DNA of 64,000 bases from Ichthyophis bannanicus (lineage: Eukaryota; Chordata; Amphibia; Gymnophiona; Ichthyophiidae): positions 201,313,156 to 201,377,155 of the forward strand of contig CM066037.1 in assembly GCA_033557465.1 (NCBI GenBank), written 5' to 3'. The stretch's first letter is position 1, and each line of letters begins with the position of its first letter. Both the position numbers and the translations under genes were made by a program. This document shows, one piece after another, positions 42,500 to 54,128 of this stretch. The notes below the pieces were generated by a model. It was not told the DNA's origin, searched no databases, and saw only the letters and a program-made list of their open reading frames with translations.

Positions 42500-43445
42500 A
42501 TGTAAGTCTTTCACATTTGCAACTGCTCCTTTTAGTTTTTTCCTATTTTCCTCATTTTATCATAGTCTCCCTTTCGAAAGTTAAAAGGTAGTACTGTGGA
42601 TTTCCTTACTATCCCTCCTCCACTAATTAAATCAAACACGATCATGCTATGATCGCTATTGCCAAGTGGCCCCAAACACCCTTATCTCTTCCACCAGATC
42701 TGGTGTTCCACTAAGGACTAGGTCCAATATGGCTTCCCCTCTGGTCGGTTCATGAAACAGCTGCTCCAAGAAGCAGTCATTTATTTCATCTAGGAACTAT
42801 ATCTCCCTAGCATGTCCTGCCATGACACTGACCCAGTCGATACCGGGGTAATTGAAATCACCCATTATTATTACTATGCTGTAACTTTTGTTAGCTTCCT
42901 TGATTTCTTTGAGCATTTCATCATCCATTTGTTCGTTCTGGCCAGGCGGTCGATAGTACACCCCCACTGCCATCGCCTTCCCCTTTTTTACATGGAATTT
43001 CAATCCATAGAAATTCAACAGCAAATTTTGTTTCCTGCAAAACTTTAATCCTTTCTGACTCAATGCCCTCTCTAACATAGAACGCAACCCCTCCACCAAT
43101 TTGATCAGCTCTATCATTACGATATAGTTTGTACCCAGGTAGCACAATGTCCCACTCGTTGTCCTCCTTCCACCATGTTTCTGAGATTCCAATCATATCT
43201 AACCTCTCATTTAGTGCTACATATTCTAACTCTCCCATCTTACTTTTTAGACTTCTAGCATTTGCATACAAGCATTTTAGAGACTGTATTTTATTCATAC
43301 TAATCTGGCTATTGGTAGGCATGGGTAATTTGGAATCTTTAAGCTCTGTCTGTTCCATACTCAAGGGCATTTGGGCTACTTTACTCTTTTTTGGAACCTC
43401 TCTGCTTTTGGTAGTATCCTTCAAGGATACATTGTTCCGAACCAT
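42500..43445 (-). pseudogene. CR1-A copy II endonuclease
   Basis: The frame 42921-43445 gives 'LYANARSLKSKMGELEYVAL' (Asn), 'DMIGISETWW' (Glu) and 'YRNDRADQIGGGVAFYVREG'. The frame 42797-43192 gives 'VYYRPPGQNEQ' and 'IIMGDFNYPGIDW' (Asp/Asn). These are the AP-endonuclease motifs of CR1. A frameshift near 42950-42980 breaks it. It lies just upstream (5') of the point where copy I starts at the window edge. Confidence 0.82.
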
Positions 43446-43480
43446 GCGCTCTTGGGTGACTGTCGGCTTTCCCCTATTAT

Positions 43481-44400
43481 CTATTTTAAAAGCTGCTCTA
43501 TCTCCTTTTTAAAGGTTAATGCCAGCAGCCTGGTCATGGTTCCATCCCGGTTATGGTGAAGCCCATCCCTTCGGAAGAGCCCCTCCTTTCCCCAGAATGT
43601 TCCCCAGTTCCTAACAAATCCAAAACCCTCATCCTTGCACCATTGTCTCATCCACGCATTGAGACTCTGGAGCTCTGCCTGCCTTTTGGGTCCTGCGTGT
43701 GGAACAGGAAGCATTTCGGAGAATGCTACCCTGGAAGTTCTGGATTTCAACTTCCTACCTAAAAGTCTAAATTTAGCCTCCAGAACCTCCCTACCACATT
43801 TTTCTATGTCATTGGTACCGACATGTACCAAGACAGCAGACTCCTCCCCAGCACTATCTAAGACCTTATATATGTGGCGCGTGAGGTCTGCTACCTTCGC
43901 ACCAGGCAGGCATGTTACCAGGCGATCCTCACGTCCACCAGCCACCCAGCTATCTACATGCCTAATGATTGAATCACCAACTATAACGGCTGTCCTAACC
44001 CTTCCCTTATGGGCACGTGGCCCTGGAGAAACTTCCTTGGTGCAAGAGGGTTTTACATCACCTGGAGGACAGGTCCTAGTTACAGGTGTGATGCTATCCT
44101 GTCACGAGACGTCTCTCCTCCATGGCAACAGGGATGCTGCCAGACTGGAGGTGGGACGTCAGAACTATATCCCTGTAGGTCTCATCTATGTACCTCTCTA
44201 TCTTTCTTATGTCTTCCAAGTCTGCTGCTCAAGCCTCTAGAGAATGGACTCGTTCTCTGAGCTCCTTGCACCTAGTGAACATGTAAGACCTCTCACCAAC
44301 TGGGAGAAAATCATACATGTGACACTCAATGCAAAAGACTAGAAGGCCCCCATCTCGCTGCTGGACTGCTGTCTGCATCTTAGTTTTAAGCCTGTGTTTA
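43481..44400 (-). pseudogene. CR1-A ORF1: zinc-finger-like N-terminus and SGNH esterase
   Basis: On the minus strand: a Cys-rich start with 'CIECHMYDF' and 'YMFTRCKEL' (about 44270-44340), a heptad-like segment, then the esterase: 'VGDSIIRHVDSW' (about 43960-43985; the nucleophile Ser), 'VLVHVGTNDI' (43810-43830) and 'RRDGLHHNRDG' (43550-43570; Asp-His). CR1 ORF1 proteins of this kind bind nucleic acid and have an esterase of unknown substrate. The first part has a stop near 44240; the part 43481-43945 is open. Confidence 0.82.
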
Positions 44401-45149
44401 GATCTGTAAGTTCTTTACTTACTAAGGGTTGCCGTGGATACTTATACTAATAAAAGTGTACCTAATACGTTTAAGATACCTTGTTCATCTGAAGCTTAAT
44501 TAATCTCAGGTCCTTAATGTATGACTGATGTGGATAAAGAAATGCAGCTGAGAGCAGCCCCTTCCCTTTAAGATTTGTAAGTACCTATAAAGCTACGATT
44601 ATCCCAGGGGTGGGAGGGAAATAAGACTTATTAAAAGAGGGCTGCTACACAGTACCCTGTCCTGTGCTTCTAAAGTAAGCTGTGACCAACTTCCTGGGTG
44701 ATTAACAGTCCTTGCTTGGATAGAAGGAGTCTTTCAAAATGGCTTTTTGACCTTCCACCTGGCTTTAACACCCATTTAAAAAGTTTCACAGGTCCCTTGC
44801 CCCCTAGGTAGAAGGCCTCTTTGTAAAGGTCTCTAGAAGACTTTATTTATTGCTCAAAGAATACTGACCCTGTTTTGTCTTTTATGCTAAGTTATATTCT
44901 GATTTTATTTAAATTAAAGCTCTTTGCTGCTGCTAGGCTCTGACTTAGTATGAAATTTAAACTATAATCTCTCTGCTGTGTTCTAAATTTAACCAGAAAG
45001 CTCTCTTCTGTGTTTTAAATTTAAACTTAAACTGCTGCTACTAGGCCCTGGCTGATTTAACAAATACACTGGGTTCACAGATTAATCAGCTTTAATCCAA
45101 ATAATTCCCTTCAGAAAAATTCCCAGAAGTATATACTCACTATTGCAGA

Positions 45150-47494
45150 TCTCTCTCCAGAAGCAGCAGTCCCCTTTTGTAGTCCTTCCATCATGACTTT
45201 GCTTCTCTTCACCTCAACCTTCAGGTTGCATCCTGGAATTCTATCTTGACTGCCACCTTTCATACCCTTGCCCCTCCATTCCCAGCAACTCACTCTCACT
45301 CATCAGTCCCTCATCATCCCATTGTATCACTCTGGCCTCTACCTTCATAGCTCCTATCTCCGTCAAGCTGAAGATGCCCCTCTGCTGTTTCTCATGCTTA
45401 TTTCCATCAGTGTCATTACCACTATTGCTCCCTTATCCATTCTACCAAGCTCTCTCATTACTCCCAGCTCATTTCCTCATCCTCTAATTTTTCCCAGCAA
45501 CTCTATTCCATTCTCCGCTCCCTCTTCTCACTCCACTTCTCTTCCACCTCTCCCCCCCCCCTCCATCTCTCCTTATCCTACTGTCCTAGCCACCTTTTTC
45601 ACCAACAAAGTTCTCTCCCTACTTCATTCCTTCCCTGACTGCCCAACCCACTCTCACCCTCCCCTCACGCCCTCCTCTCTCCCATCATGTCCACCCTCCC
45701 CTGTTGCCTCTACCCTCTCCCTTTCCTGATCATTTCCACTCGATCATCTCTGCTGAGCTCTTTAAAGTCCTCTCCTCTTCCCGTATGACCACTTGCCTCT
45801 TGGATCCTATCCCTTCCACCTGGCTCACAACTCCCTCCTTGGTTCTGCTTCCTCTTATTCTTAGCATATTCTAGTCTCTCCTCTGGTTCTTTCCCACTTC
45901 CCTGGAAGCATGCGCTCATCCGACCAATTCTCAAGATATCTTCTTTGGACCCTACCATCCCTGCTCACTGGCGTCCTATCTCTGCCATTCCTCTCTAAAA
46001 CTCTCAAGAAATTTGTCTTTTCACAGCTTTCCTCTCACCTTGAGACCACCCTTGCCCTCCATCCCCGTCAATCTGGCTTTCTTCCTGGTCACAGCACTGA
46101 AACTGTCATCCTATCCTTTCTTAATGAACCCCACTCTTCTCATGATCGTGGTAATATTTCACTGGCTGTCTCTCTTGATCTCTCTTCTGCCTTTGATCTG
46201 GTTGACCATTGCATTCTTCTCTCACATCTCTGCTGCTTTGGGGTAGCTGGCTCTGTTCTTTGCTGGTTCCACTCTTTCTTATCTTCCCGGTCTTTCACCA
46301 TCCTTACCGAGTCTTCCTCCTCCTCTGCCTTTCCACCGTCCTGCGGTGTTCCCCAAGGGTCTGTCCTTGCTCCTCTCCTTTTCAATATTTTTCTGTCACC
46401 CCTTTTTCTCATTATTCAATAACACGGAATCTCTGCCTACTATTATGCTGACGATATCCTTTTTGTTCACCATACTAGCTCCTCTGCTCCTGACCTGTCA
46501 CCTCTGAACACCTGTCTTTCCTCTATTTTTGCCTGGATGTCAGCCAGCATTTTACACCTCAACCCCGCCAAGACTGCTGCTATATAGTTTTCCCTCTCTA
46601 GCTGTCCTCCTTCTATGGCACCCTCCCTTGCACAGACTCCAATTCCCCTGGACTCCTCCATCCATTAGCTAGGTGTCACTCTGGGCTCTTCTCTTTCCCT
46701 CCATGATCACCTCTCTTCAGTCATCCAACAGTCCTTTTACTGTCTTCACCAGATCTATTCTGTTCACCCGTTTCTCTCATTTTCTTCTTTGACCACTCTT
46801 CTCCTTTCTCTAGCCATAACCCGTGTCGACTACTGTAACACTGCCCTGGCTGGCCTCCCTGCTTACCAACTCCGCCACCTTCAACTTCTTCAGAACACTG
46901 CTGCCCAGATTCTCATTCACACCTCTCACTTGGATTATATTAACCCCCTGCTCATTCACCCGCACTGGTTACCCATTAAGTTTCATATTCAATACAAGGT
47001 TCTTACTCTGGTTCATCATGTCATCTCTCTCAGTACTTGTCTGACCTCATTCACCTTCATACCTTCTCTCGCCTCCTCCATCAGATTCATTTCAAGCGCC
47101 TCTCTCTCCCCTCACCTTCACTTACTCATCTGGAATCCACCCAATCCTCTGCCTTCTTTTTCTTGGACCCCCCCATCTATGGAACTCACTCCCATCAGAG
47201 CTTCGTCTCCAACTCTCCTTTCCCCGCTTTAAGGCAATGTTAAAAACTCACCTCTTCTCCTTTGCTTTTGACCCTCACCCATCTCCTAATTTCCTGCCTT
47301 GCTGCCCTTGCCCCCTCCAGTCTAGCACTCTATTACTTCCTCTATCTGCTCTTCTCTTTCCTGTCCTTACAATGGCGTTCCATTTCCTTTTCCCTATTTC
47401 TTGTAGTAACTTTTTTTATATTGTAAACCACTCTGACGCCTTGGCATTGGGCGGTATATCAAGTGCCACAATAAAGATAAAGATAAACATGTAG
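45150..47494 (+). pseudogene. L2-B reverse transcriptase, C-terminus and 3' end
   Basis: Several frames. 'LLHSFPDCPTHSHPPLTPSS' leads to 'HALIRPILK' (about 45910), then 'LAVSLDLSSAFDLVDHCILL' (motif A), 'CGVPQGSVLAPLLFNIFLSP' (motif B, frame 45910-46422), 'YADDI' (about 46444) and the C-terminal part in the frame 46789-47232 ('SLAITRVDYCNTALAGLP', 'HPHWLPIKFHIQYKVLTL'). Stops at 46421 and 46587 and frameshifts make it dead. The 3' end is a hairpin-like 'AACCACTC...GGGCGGTAT' with ATAAAGATAAAG. Confidence 0.75.
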
Positions 47495-47514
47495 CCTTTT
47501 AGGGATGAGGGCAT

Positions 47515-47606
47515 ATATCCAGTACCTGCTTGTAGTGATTGTAAACCTCTCTGATGACCATCAGCCTGGGTGGTATATCAAGAAATTGCATAAACATAAA
47601 TATATT
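47515..47606 (+). repeat. Second L2-type 3' end fragment
   Basis: 'TTGTAAACCTCTCTGATGAC', 'GGGTGGTATATCAAG' and a CATAAACATAAA tail repeat the L2-type terminal pattern directly after that of L2-B. Only about 90 bp. Confidence 0.6.
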
Positions 47607-48984
47607 ATTCATCTTCCTTTTCCTCACCCCATATTCAATTCATCCTGCATTCCTTCCCAAGTCTCCTCCACACCTCAGCACTCCCCTCTACCCAACAAAT
47701 TAAAACAGAACTATCTCAGTTAAAATTACATGCCTCACTGTCAATTTGAGGATGCCCTAGGAAAAGGCAACAGAGAGCCGCTATATTCAGCCACCCCCTG
47801 TCCAAAATAAAGTTGCAATATCGACAGAATTTCCTCATATCCCCAGCTCAGGCTGCCAGTCCATACATGCCTCCTTGCCTCCATACTTGTCCTCATTCCG
47901 CAATCTCATGGTCCTTCCAACTTGACTTCTTGGCATATTGCCAGGGAGGGAGTTTATCTATCTCTCACAGCACTAATGTCCAAACTTGCAACTGAACAGA
48001 ACAGCTCTGAACTCTCATTTACCTTTTCTTGGCAAATTATAATTTCTTTGAGTTCTGACAACCCTTATCATGTTCTTGCTCAGCCGTTTCCTCCTCACTT
48101 GCCCTAATTCCAGCCAGATAGTTATCCCATGCAACAGTGCTAGAAAAAGCTTTCTGCACCTCATTCTCCATTAATGCACTGGATACTATACCACTACTCT
48201 GATACCATGTTGTGCAAAGGAGTCTTTATACTTAAGTACTTCCTCTTTCTTATGATTTCAGCTACTTTCACTGATTATGAATTCATGGTCCTGATAGCAC
48301 AGTAGCCAGACAATAAAGGCACGTGATTGGCTTGGTGGCACGGGCCTCAGGCATTTCTCTCTAATTCATACTGCATAGGCTACAACGAGTTCAAGCAGGT
48401 TAAAAAGGTTATAAAGGCCCTAAGATTGGAAGTCTCCTCCCCACTCTGAGAAGCCAAATATATATATTGGCTCAGTTTTCCTGGTCTTACACTTTATCCT
48501 TCAGGTAGACCACTTGCTTCTGTGATTTTTTTCATCTCCTGCTGATCTTCCACCCTTCCCATGCAGGACTCTGCCTCAGTTACCTATTGGTAATGAACTC
48601 ATCTTCTCCTTAATTTTCACTAGAATTGTCCTGCCAGTTTCCTTTTTTGAATCACAGATCTCCCTAAGCAGGGTAGCAAAAAGTCCCTCTACAAATACCA
48701 CATTTTCTTCTGCCTCATTCTCTGTGGGTGATGCAAGGGAGGGTGAGGAGACCGTTACTTGAGCACTCAGCCTACATCACCTTAATTTTTTTTTACAGAT
48801 GTTTGTTTGATAGCTTTTGGAATCCACAAATCTCAGTCTATTAATTTGGGATGGCTGTACCTTGAAGGCTTTGATGTGGGCTAGGGGCACACTTTAAGCA
48901 CACTTGCACAGTGTGATAGCCAAACCTCAAGCCAGGATAATTGATTGACATTTCCCTGAATAAAAAGAGACAAGTCATACTGCA
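47607..48984. other. Unassigned DNA
   Basis: Short ORFs with no recognisable content; no repeat ends that I can define. Confidence 0.4.
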
Positions 48985-49395
48985 TGCTAGAAATGGAGGA
49001 CAAAGGAACAGCAGAATCCATTGAGTTTAAAATGCAAAGGATTCAACCAGTTTATTAGCTAATTAAACATAGAGATAACATATTCAGTGCCCAGCATTTC
49101 ATCTGGTGTGCTGCTGGATTGCTGGCAGTTTGGATTTGAGCTATCCTGTAGAAAATTGGGCATATTCCCTTGTACTAGAAATCTGTTGCACATTAGCATG
49201 TTTTTGTGAGAATTGTAAGGTTATATCACCTTCCAGTGTGTCTTTTCAACACTGTATTTATTCTTGATGCAGGCTTTATGGTTGAAACATGCCAGGTGCT
49301 GGCATACTGCACCATGAAATTGGTACAATTCTTTGCTTTTTAAACTTGATGGATTCTGCTGCTCCTTTGTCCTCTGGTTAGCATTTCTAGCAACA
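48985..49395. repeat. Small palindromic element with a hammerhead-like motif
   Basis: 48985-49049 (GCTAGAAATGGAGGACAAAG...) is the imperfect reverse complement of 49321-49393 (...CCTTTGTCCTC, GCATTTCTAGC). Near the right arm, 49263-49300 reads CTTGATGCAGGC, TTTAT, GGTTGAAACATG, reminiscent of the hammerhead-like motifs in the other palindromes. No target duplication found. Confidence 0.5.
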
Positions 49396-49621
49396 CTAAA
49401 ACAAGTGGACACTCTATTGAACTAATAACGAGCAGATTAAAAACAAATTGTAGAAAATATTTTTCATATAGTGCATAATTAAGCTGTGGAATCTGCTATG
49501 TGTTGCTGAACAGAAAACAGATGGCAAACATAACAGTGATCAAAAGAGTTTGGATAAGTTCCTGGTGGGAAAGTCCATAAAAAATGATTATCCAGGTAGA
49601 CTTCACTCACCACTGGAAATA

Positions 49622-50854
49622 CGAGGTGTGATCAAAAAGTATCGAGACTTGTTGTGTAGCTATATACACTACAATGTTATTAAGCATGCAGTGGCCTAGT
49701 TATGTGTTCTGCGTGTGCACACCTATATGTGTGCAGCACCTATATGCTGCAGCACACCTATATGTTTTTTAATCACATCATGTTTAGTATCATGTAAAAG
49801 CAGTTCATCAAATTTACGATGAGTGAAAAAATTGAACAGAAACTTGGAGATTCGTCCAAAGAGACTTATGAGAAAGTTATAGCAAGTGCATGGCGATGAA
49901 TGCATGAGTTGTGCTTGAGTTTATAATAGTACAAACGTTTCCAAGAGGGCCACTAAAGTGTTGACATTGATGAACGTTCTGGAAGGCCATCCACAAGCAG
50001 GAATAAAGACAAAGTTGAAGCAGTGCATGCCGCAATATGCTCAAATCATTGATTGACTATCAGGGAGCTTGCTGAGGACATGGACATCAGTTTCAGGTCA
50101 GAACAGTCCATTTTTACTGTTGATTTGGGGATGAGATGTGGGCTGCAAAATTTGTGCCTATTCTCCTGTCCTCTGACCAAAAAGAAGACTGACTGACTGC
50201 AGCCAGGGAATTGTTGGAATGCGTTGAAAGTTATTCAGATTTCATCAAAAATATTATTAGTAGTGATGAATCATGGGTTTATGGTTATGACCCAAAAACT
50301 AAGACTCTGTCCTCACAATGGAAATCTCCAAATTCTCCCAAGCCCAAAAAAGCCCGACAGGTGAGGAGCAATGTCAAGGTCATGCTCACAGTTTTCTTTG
50401 ATTACCAGGGTATTGTTCATCATGAGTATGCTCCAAAAGGCCAAACCATCAATAAGGAGTATTACATCCAAGTTCTGACTCGTTTGAGAGATGCAGTTTA
50501 TCGTAAGAGGCCAGTTGCACAGGAATGGTGAAAGGTTGCTTCATCACAATAACATCCCAACTCATGCATCACATCTTGTCCAGCAGTTCTTGGCCAAACA
50601 CCAAATTGAGCAAGTCCTTCAGCGTTTGTACTCACCTGACCTCGCACCCTGTGACTTTTTCTTGTTTCCAAAACTAAAATTACCACTGAAAGAAAGGAGA
50701 TTCAATGACTTAGGAGACCAGCAATGGCAGGAACACTGGAGGAAGTATGGTTTATCAGAAGGGGACTACTTTGAAGGAGACTGAATGCAATAACCATCAG
50801 TGTTATACTTCTTGTGTTATTGTACAAGTCTTGATACTTTTTGATCGCACCTCA
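49622..50854 (+). mobile_element. Mariner (Tc1/mariner superfamily) transposon, decayed
   Basis: 1233 bp with terminal inverted repeats CGAGGTGTGATCAAAAAGTA (left) and TACTTTTTGATCGCACCTCA (right), which continue as TCGAGACTTG/CAAGTCTTGA, flanked by TA on both sides (49620-49621, 50855-50856). It lies in the 3' end of a CR1-like LINE and contains a broken transposase of the DD34D type. Confidence 0.88.
49818..50784 (+). pseudogene. Mariner transposase, broken
   Basis: The start is probably ATG at 49818 (MSEKIEQK). The N-terminal part is full of stops (for example within 49890-49930, 50060). The catalytic part is in two frames: 50211-50531 ('ISSDESWVYGYDPKTK', first Asp; 'KVMLTVFFDYQGIVHHEYAP') and 50491-50784 ('HHNNIPTHASH', 'YSPDLAPCDFFLFPKLK'). 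The second catalytic residue, usually Asp in 'HDNA', is Asn here (codon 50548-50550), and 34 residues separate it from the third Asp, as in mariners. Dead. Confidence 0.85.
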
Positions 50855-50985
50855 TAAGCTATAATAAACTGATCTGCTTTTTAGGATCTGCTGAGTACTT
50901 ATGGCCTGAACTTGCCGTTGTCTTGACAGGACATTAGGCTCATTAGACCTTGACTTTTCTTATTGTCTTATATTCTTATAAGAAC

Positions 50986-51593
50986 TGTTGGAGAGAGGTA
51001 AGAATTTGAAGAGTGATAACAAATAGTAACACAGACTGTACTCCTGAAATAGACTCATACGTATATTGGTTAAAATCCAAGTTCAGTGATCATTTTTAAA
51101 TAACTTTGCGTCGCATAATACTAGGTACTTCAGTGCATTTGGACAGTTTTAAGTTGGTCTTTGAATGTGAAGCAGTTGTGGAAGTGGACCAAAATTTATG
51201 TGTCAGGACACGTGAAGAGGTTCTATTTTAATCTTTTAATTCTTGTGAATTATTAGGGAGGATTTTTAGTATGACTTGTTTGGTTGCATCAAGTTGCATG
51301 CACATGTTAGCATGTTAAATATTTTTGGTTTGAAAAAAGACCGAAGGTCCATCCAATATTCTTGTTTATGCTTAATAGTTCTTTCTATATGCTGGTCCAG
51401 ATGAAGGTGAGTGATATACTGTGCCAGTAGCAAATTGTGAAAAACAATGAAAATGATACTGTCCCACACTACAAACTTGAAGAATAGCAGAATCTGAGAA
51501 CTGTTATGGCATTCTATGTCCTCTTACCAGCAGCTTTTTGTTAGTAGCATAAAATGCTTGCTACATACTGCACTTTAATCACAGTGGGCCTAA
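50986..51593. other. Unassigned DNA
   Basis: No feature recognised. Confidence 0.35.
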
Positions 51594-51736
51594 CTAAGGG
51601 GCGAATTTACTAGCAATTAGTGCATGCTAATGCCATTAACGCCAATTATTTACTACAGGCCCAAAGCATACTGTAAAATGCTACATCAAATAACATACAT
51701 TAACTGTGTTAGTGCATGCTGTTAGTAAATGACCCA
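51594..51736. repeat. Short palindromic MITE-like repeat
   Basis: 51604-51630 (AATTTACTAGCAATTAGTGC...) pairs imperfectly with 51709-51731 (TTAGTGCATGCTGTTAGTAA). GTGGGC at the left and GACCCAC at the right could be the outer ends. A related TTTACTAACAGTTAAC occurs at 62295. No clear TSD. Confidence 0.5.
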
Positions 51737-52215
51737 CTAAGTGACATGGTGGTTCATCATGCACATAGAAAAGTTTTTAAGAAAATTTAACATATTTATA
51801 ATTACCCAAAACATATTTATAATTACCCAAATCAACACAATGAGAATGAGAATATTTTAAATATTTAATAATACTGTTAATATTATGCTCATGAATACAG
51901 AGAGAAATAATGGACAGATGGATAAATGCTTTCAATTATTTTATGACTTCAGATATTTATAGGAGAATAGTAGCTATAGTAATTCAGACACATTTCTTGC
52001 AGTGTGATGTCCATATGGCTTGACCTGCCCCTATTAAGTTACAGAAATAAGAATTTCACATGACTTGCACGTCATAAATGAGAATTGTTATTTGTCATGA
52101 CAACTTAACACAATAACATTGGGAGTATATATTGCTCTGAAAACTCTGCTTCCAGACTGACGGCACCGCTGATACTGTTATCATTGATAGAAGTTGAAGG
52201 TTAAGTGATGGAGAG
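51737..52215. other. Unassigned AT-rich DNA
   Basis: Only a short duplicated ACATATTTATAATTACCCAA (51790-51830). It ends at the left LTR. Confidence 0.4.
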
Positions 52216-53801
52216 TGTGATAAGGAAGCCTATCATAGCTCAGGAAGGAGCTATAGAAAAGGTGAAGTGACTCTGAACAAGCAATCTGTCAGTTCTGGTA
52301 GAAATAAGAAAACAGAATTTTCCCATAAAAGACTACCAGTCCCAGAATGCACCAGGTTTCCAACAGCCATTAGAGGAGCTGAAGTGGGGAAACGTGTGTT
52401 CAATCAGGAGGGCTATGAGGTAATCCCTAAGCACTCATCTCAAAGGGCAGGGCCTGATTCAGCACAGCTGCGCTGTGTTAGGGAGGAGCACTCATCTAAG
52501 CAGAATAAAGGTAGAGTTTATTCTACAGAGATAGATCCTGAGGATCATCATCATCTTCATGATCAACTTGGATATCCAGAGAATTATCCTCAGTTTCATC
52601 TGAAGGATTATCAGAAGCAGAAGCCAAACCGGACGGACAGAGAGGGAAAGAAACCCTTTGAAAGAAAGAGGAGAAAAGCCTTTGAGAGGTCTAGAAGAGT
52701 CCAGAGCAGTACGTATACTGGGAGGCATTCCAAGGGCCAGCATACACCATTGGACTGGGAAAAGCCAGAGGAATGGTGCTGCAGAGCTAGGAATCTCCAG
52801 ACGGTACCTGTGAAGGAGACGGCTGCACGTGGAAGGGACCCTAAGACCCGTGCCAGAAGGTAGGTGAAGAGAGATCCAGTGTCTGGGGATCTGGATTGAA
52901 AGGCTGGACATAAGAACTGGACTACATACTGGCCAGGCTATATAGAGAGGAACTCTAACAGCAATGGAAGCTCAGGTATGAACACTGATCTATGCCCTAG
53001 CTATAACCTTGAAAGACAGCAGCGAAACAAGTATTCTCCTGAAAGTGCTCCATTGGGAGATTCATCTGTGTCAATCCATGATATTGAACCCATGCTTGTT
53101 GAAGAAGAGGGGGTGATAGCAGATAAAGAATCTGTTTACATGGACTGCTCTCTGTCTAAACTCCTTTGGTGATTTTCTGTTATAAAGTACAGCAACCATC
53201 ACAAAGAAATACAAACTTGTTCTTTAATCTACTCAGAAAAGCTCCTGAGTAGGATTTTTAGCCACGCAGTAGAAAGTAAGCCAGCTAAGGGGTTTCAGCT
53301 GGATAACTGCTAGCAATTGAGCCTTACCTAATTGCTTGTGAGCTCTGAGAGAATCACTTCTGAATCTATGTGGGAAGATATAAGAAGTTAACCTGAAAAG
53401 AACAGTTTTTCTCTTCTTTGTGGCTTTTGTTTGTTGTTTGATACATTGCTAAGAGAATATTAACTAAAGCCTACAGAAAAGACCAGTTTGTTGCCAACCA
53501 GGTCTTATTTCTTTTGCTTTGATTGCCTGATAAGTTAAAATGTTATTTTCCTGATTTTTGTTTTTCCAAGTTTAACACTGAAAGCAAGTAACCTGATTTA
53601 TGTGCTACCAAGCATATCTGTGTTGGGAGAAATAACCCCATAAATAAATATCTTATTAGCTTTACCCAAAAGCACAACTAATTATTGTGAGCAGCTGTGT
53701 CTGGTGTGAATGAACTGCATTGCTCACAATCCCTTGCAAATCATATAGATATATGCACTTGCCAAGACTGTGAAGATTCTCAACCAGGCAGCCGTCTGAC
53801 A
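52216..53801 (+). repeat. 5' LTR of the Gmr1-like element
   Basis: Starts TGTGATAAGG and ends GTCTGACA. Length 1586 bp. It contains an ORF (52267-53172) interrupted by two stops and a TATAAAG-like sequence near 53182, followed by the likely R-U5 part. Confidence 0.92.
52267..53172 (+). pseudogene. LTR-embedded reading frame, 5' LTR copy
   Basis: One frame is readable from the LTR start to TGA at 53170-53172, about 302 codons from 52267, interrupted only by TAG at 52861-52863 and TGA at 52897-52899. The 3' LTR has TAT and TGG at those places. The product is basic and His/Lys/Arg-rich ('EDHHHLHDQLGYPENYPQFH', 'GKKPFERKRRKAFERSRR'), turning acidic at the end ('DIEPMLVEEEGVIAD'). No ATG precedes the bulk of it, the first Met being near 52978. 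No domain recognised. Confidence 0.6.
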
Positions 53802-53803
53802 AA

Positions 53804-53821
53804 TGGCGTAGTTTTTTGGAT
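53804..53821 (+). promoter_or_regulatory. Presumed primer-binding site
   Basis: TGGCGTAGTTTTTTGGAT begins two bases after the 5' LTR, the standard place, and starts with TGG as needed to pair with a tRNA CCA end. I cannot name the tRNA. Confidence 0.45.
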
Positions 53822-53988
53822 TGCTTTTGCACAAAGGGATTTACTTGCTGAGGATTACAACTAAAGTTCAAGTTTAAAGCTGGAAAAAAAGATTTTCCCT
53901 CAACTGCACTTTGGAGGAGAAGTGGATGTTCCAGGAAGCTGTCCCAGGAGGAAAAGACCCTGTGCAGAGCTGGATTCATCACTGGCAT

Positions 53989-54120
53989 AAGGTAACAAGT
54001 AACTGGGCATGTCTAGTGGTGGATGGGAGTAAGGCACAGGGGTAATTGAAAAAAAAAGTAGGAAAAAACACACCTGTTTGGAAGGTGGTGCACTTTGTTT
54101 TTTTTCTTTGTTTCTTGCAG
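53989..54120 (+). other. Possible leader intron of the LTR element
   Basis: A donor-like AAG/GTAACA (about 53987-53994) and an acceptor-like TTTCTTTGTTTCTTGCAG (ends 54120) frame 132 bp just before the gag ATG at 54129. Splicing here is only a guess from the consensus. Confidence 0.3.
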
Positions 54121-54128
54121 GGATCAAG

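Larger units (their letters stand above)
31482..45080 (-). mobile_element. CR1-A LINE, copy II, antisense, nearly full length, split by a palindromic element
   Basis: On the minus strand: 5' leader (about 44450-45080), ORF1 (about 43481-44400), endonuclease (42500-43445), RT (41190-42148), C-terminus (40588-41120), then, after the insertion 31695-40572, the 3' end 31482-31694, with CATAAGAACATAAG as the complement of the terminal octamers. It overlaps copy I from 42575 leftwards, so the two copies define the family. The 5' boundary is an estimate. Confidence 0.85.
30112..47494 (+). mobile_element. L2-like LINE (L2-B), split by a 13.6-kb nested insertion
   Basis: The 5' half is at about 30112-31481 and the 3' half at about 45150-47494. 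The first holds a leader with repeated units and an endonuclease, the second an RT, C-terminus and an L2-type 3' end with 'TGTAAACCACTCTGACGCC', 'GGGCGGTATATCAAG' and short ATAAAGATAAAG repeats. Between them lies an antisense CR1-A, itself carrying other elements. The exact resumption point after CR1-A is uncertain by perhaps 100 bp. It has many frameshifts and is dead. Confidence 0.75.
49425..50985 (+). mobile_element. Decayed CR1-like LINE 3' end hosting a mariner
   Basis: 49440-49619 retains traces of the CR1 C-terminus ('GFKRVWISSWW'-type region, in DNA TTTGGATAAGTTCCTGG) and 50857-50985 of the 3' UTR ('GGATCTGCTGAGTACTTATG', 'GGCTCATTAGACCTTGAC') ending in TCTTATATTCTTAT. The mariner between them sits at a TA. 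More diverged than the other CR1 copies. Confidence 0.6.

Noticed and set aside
43481..43945. Esterase-like ORF taken as a host enzyme
   Set aside because: It sits at the ORF1 position of a CR1 LINE and is followed by the CR1 endonuclease; it is element-encoded.
45268..45729. Proline/serine-rich 153-codon ORF taken alone as a gene
   Set aside because: It lies between endonuclease and RT of L2-B in the right orientation and is the linker of that LINE.
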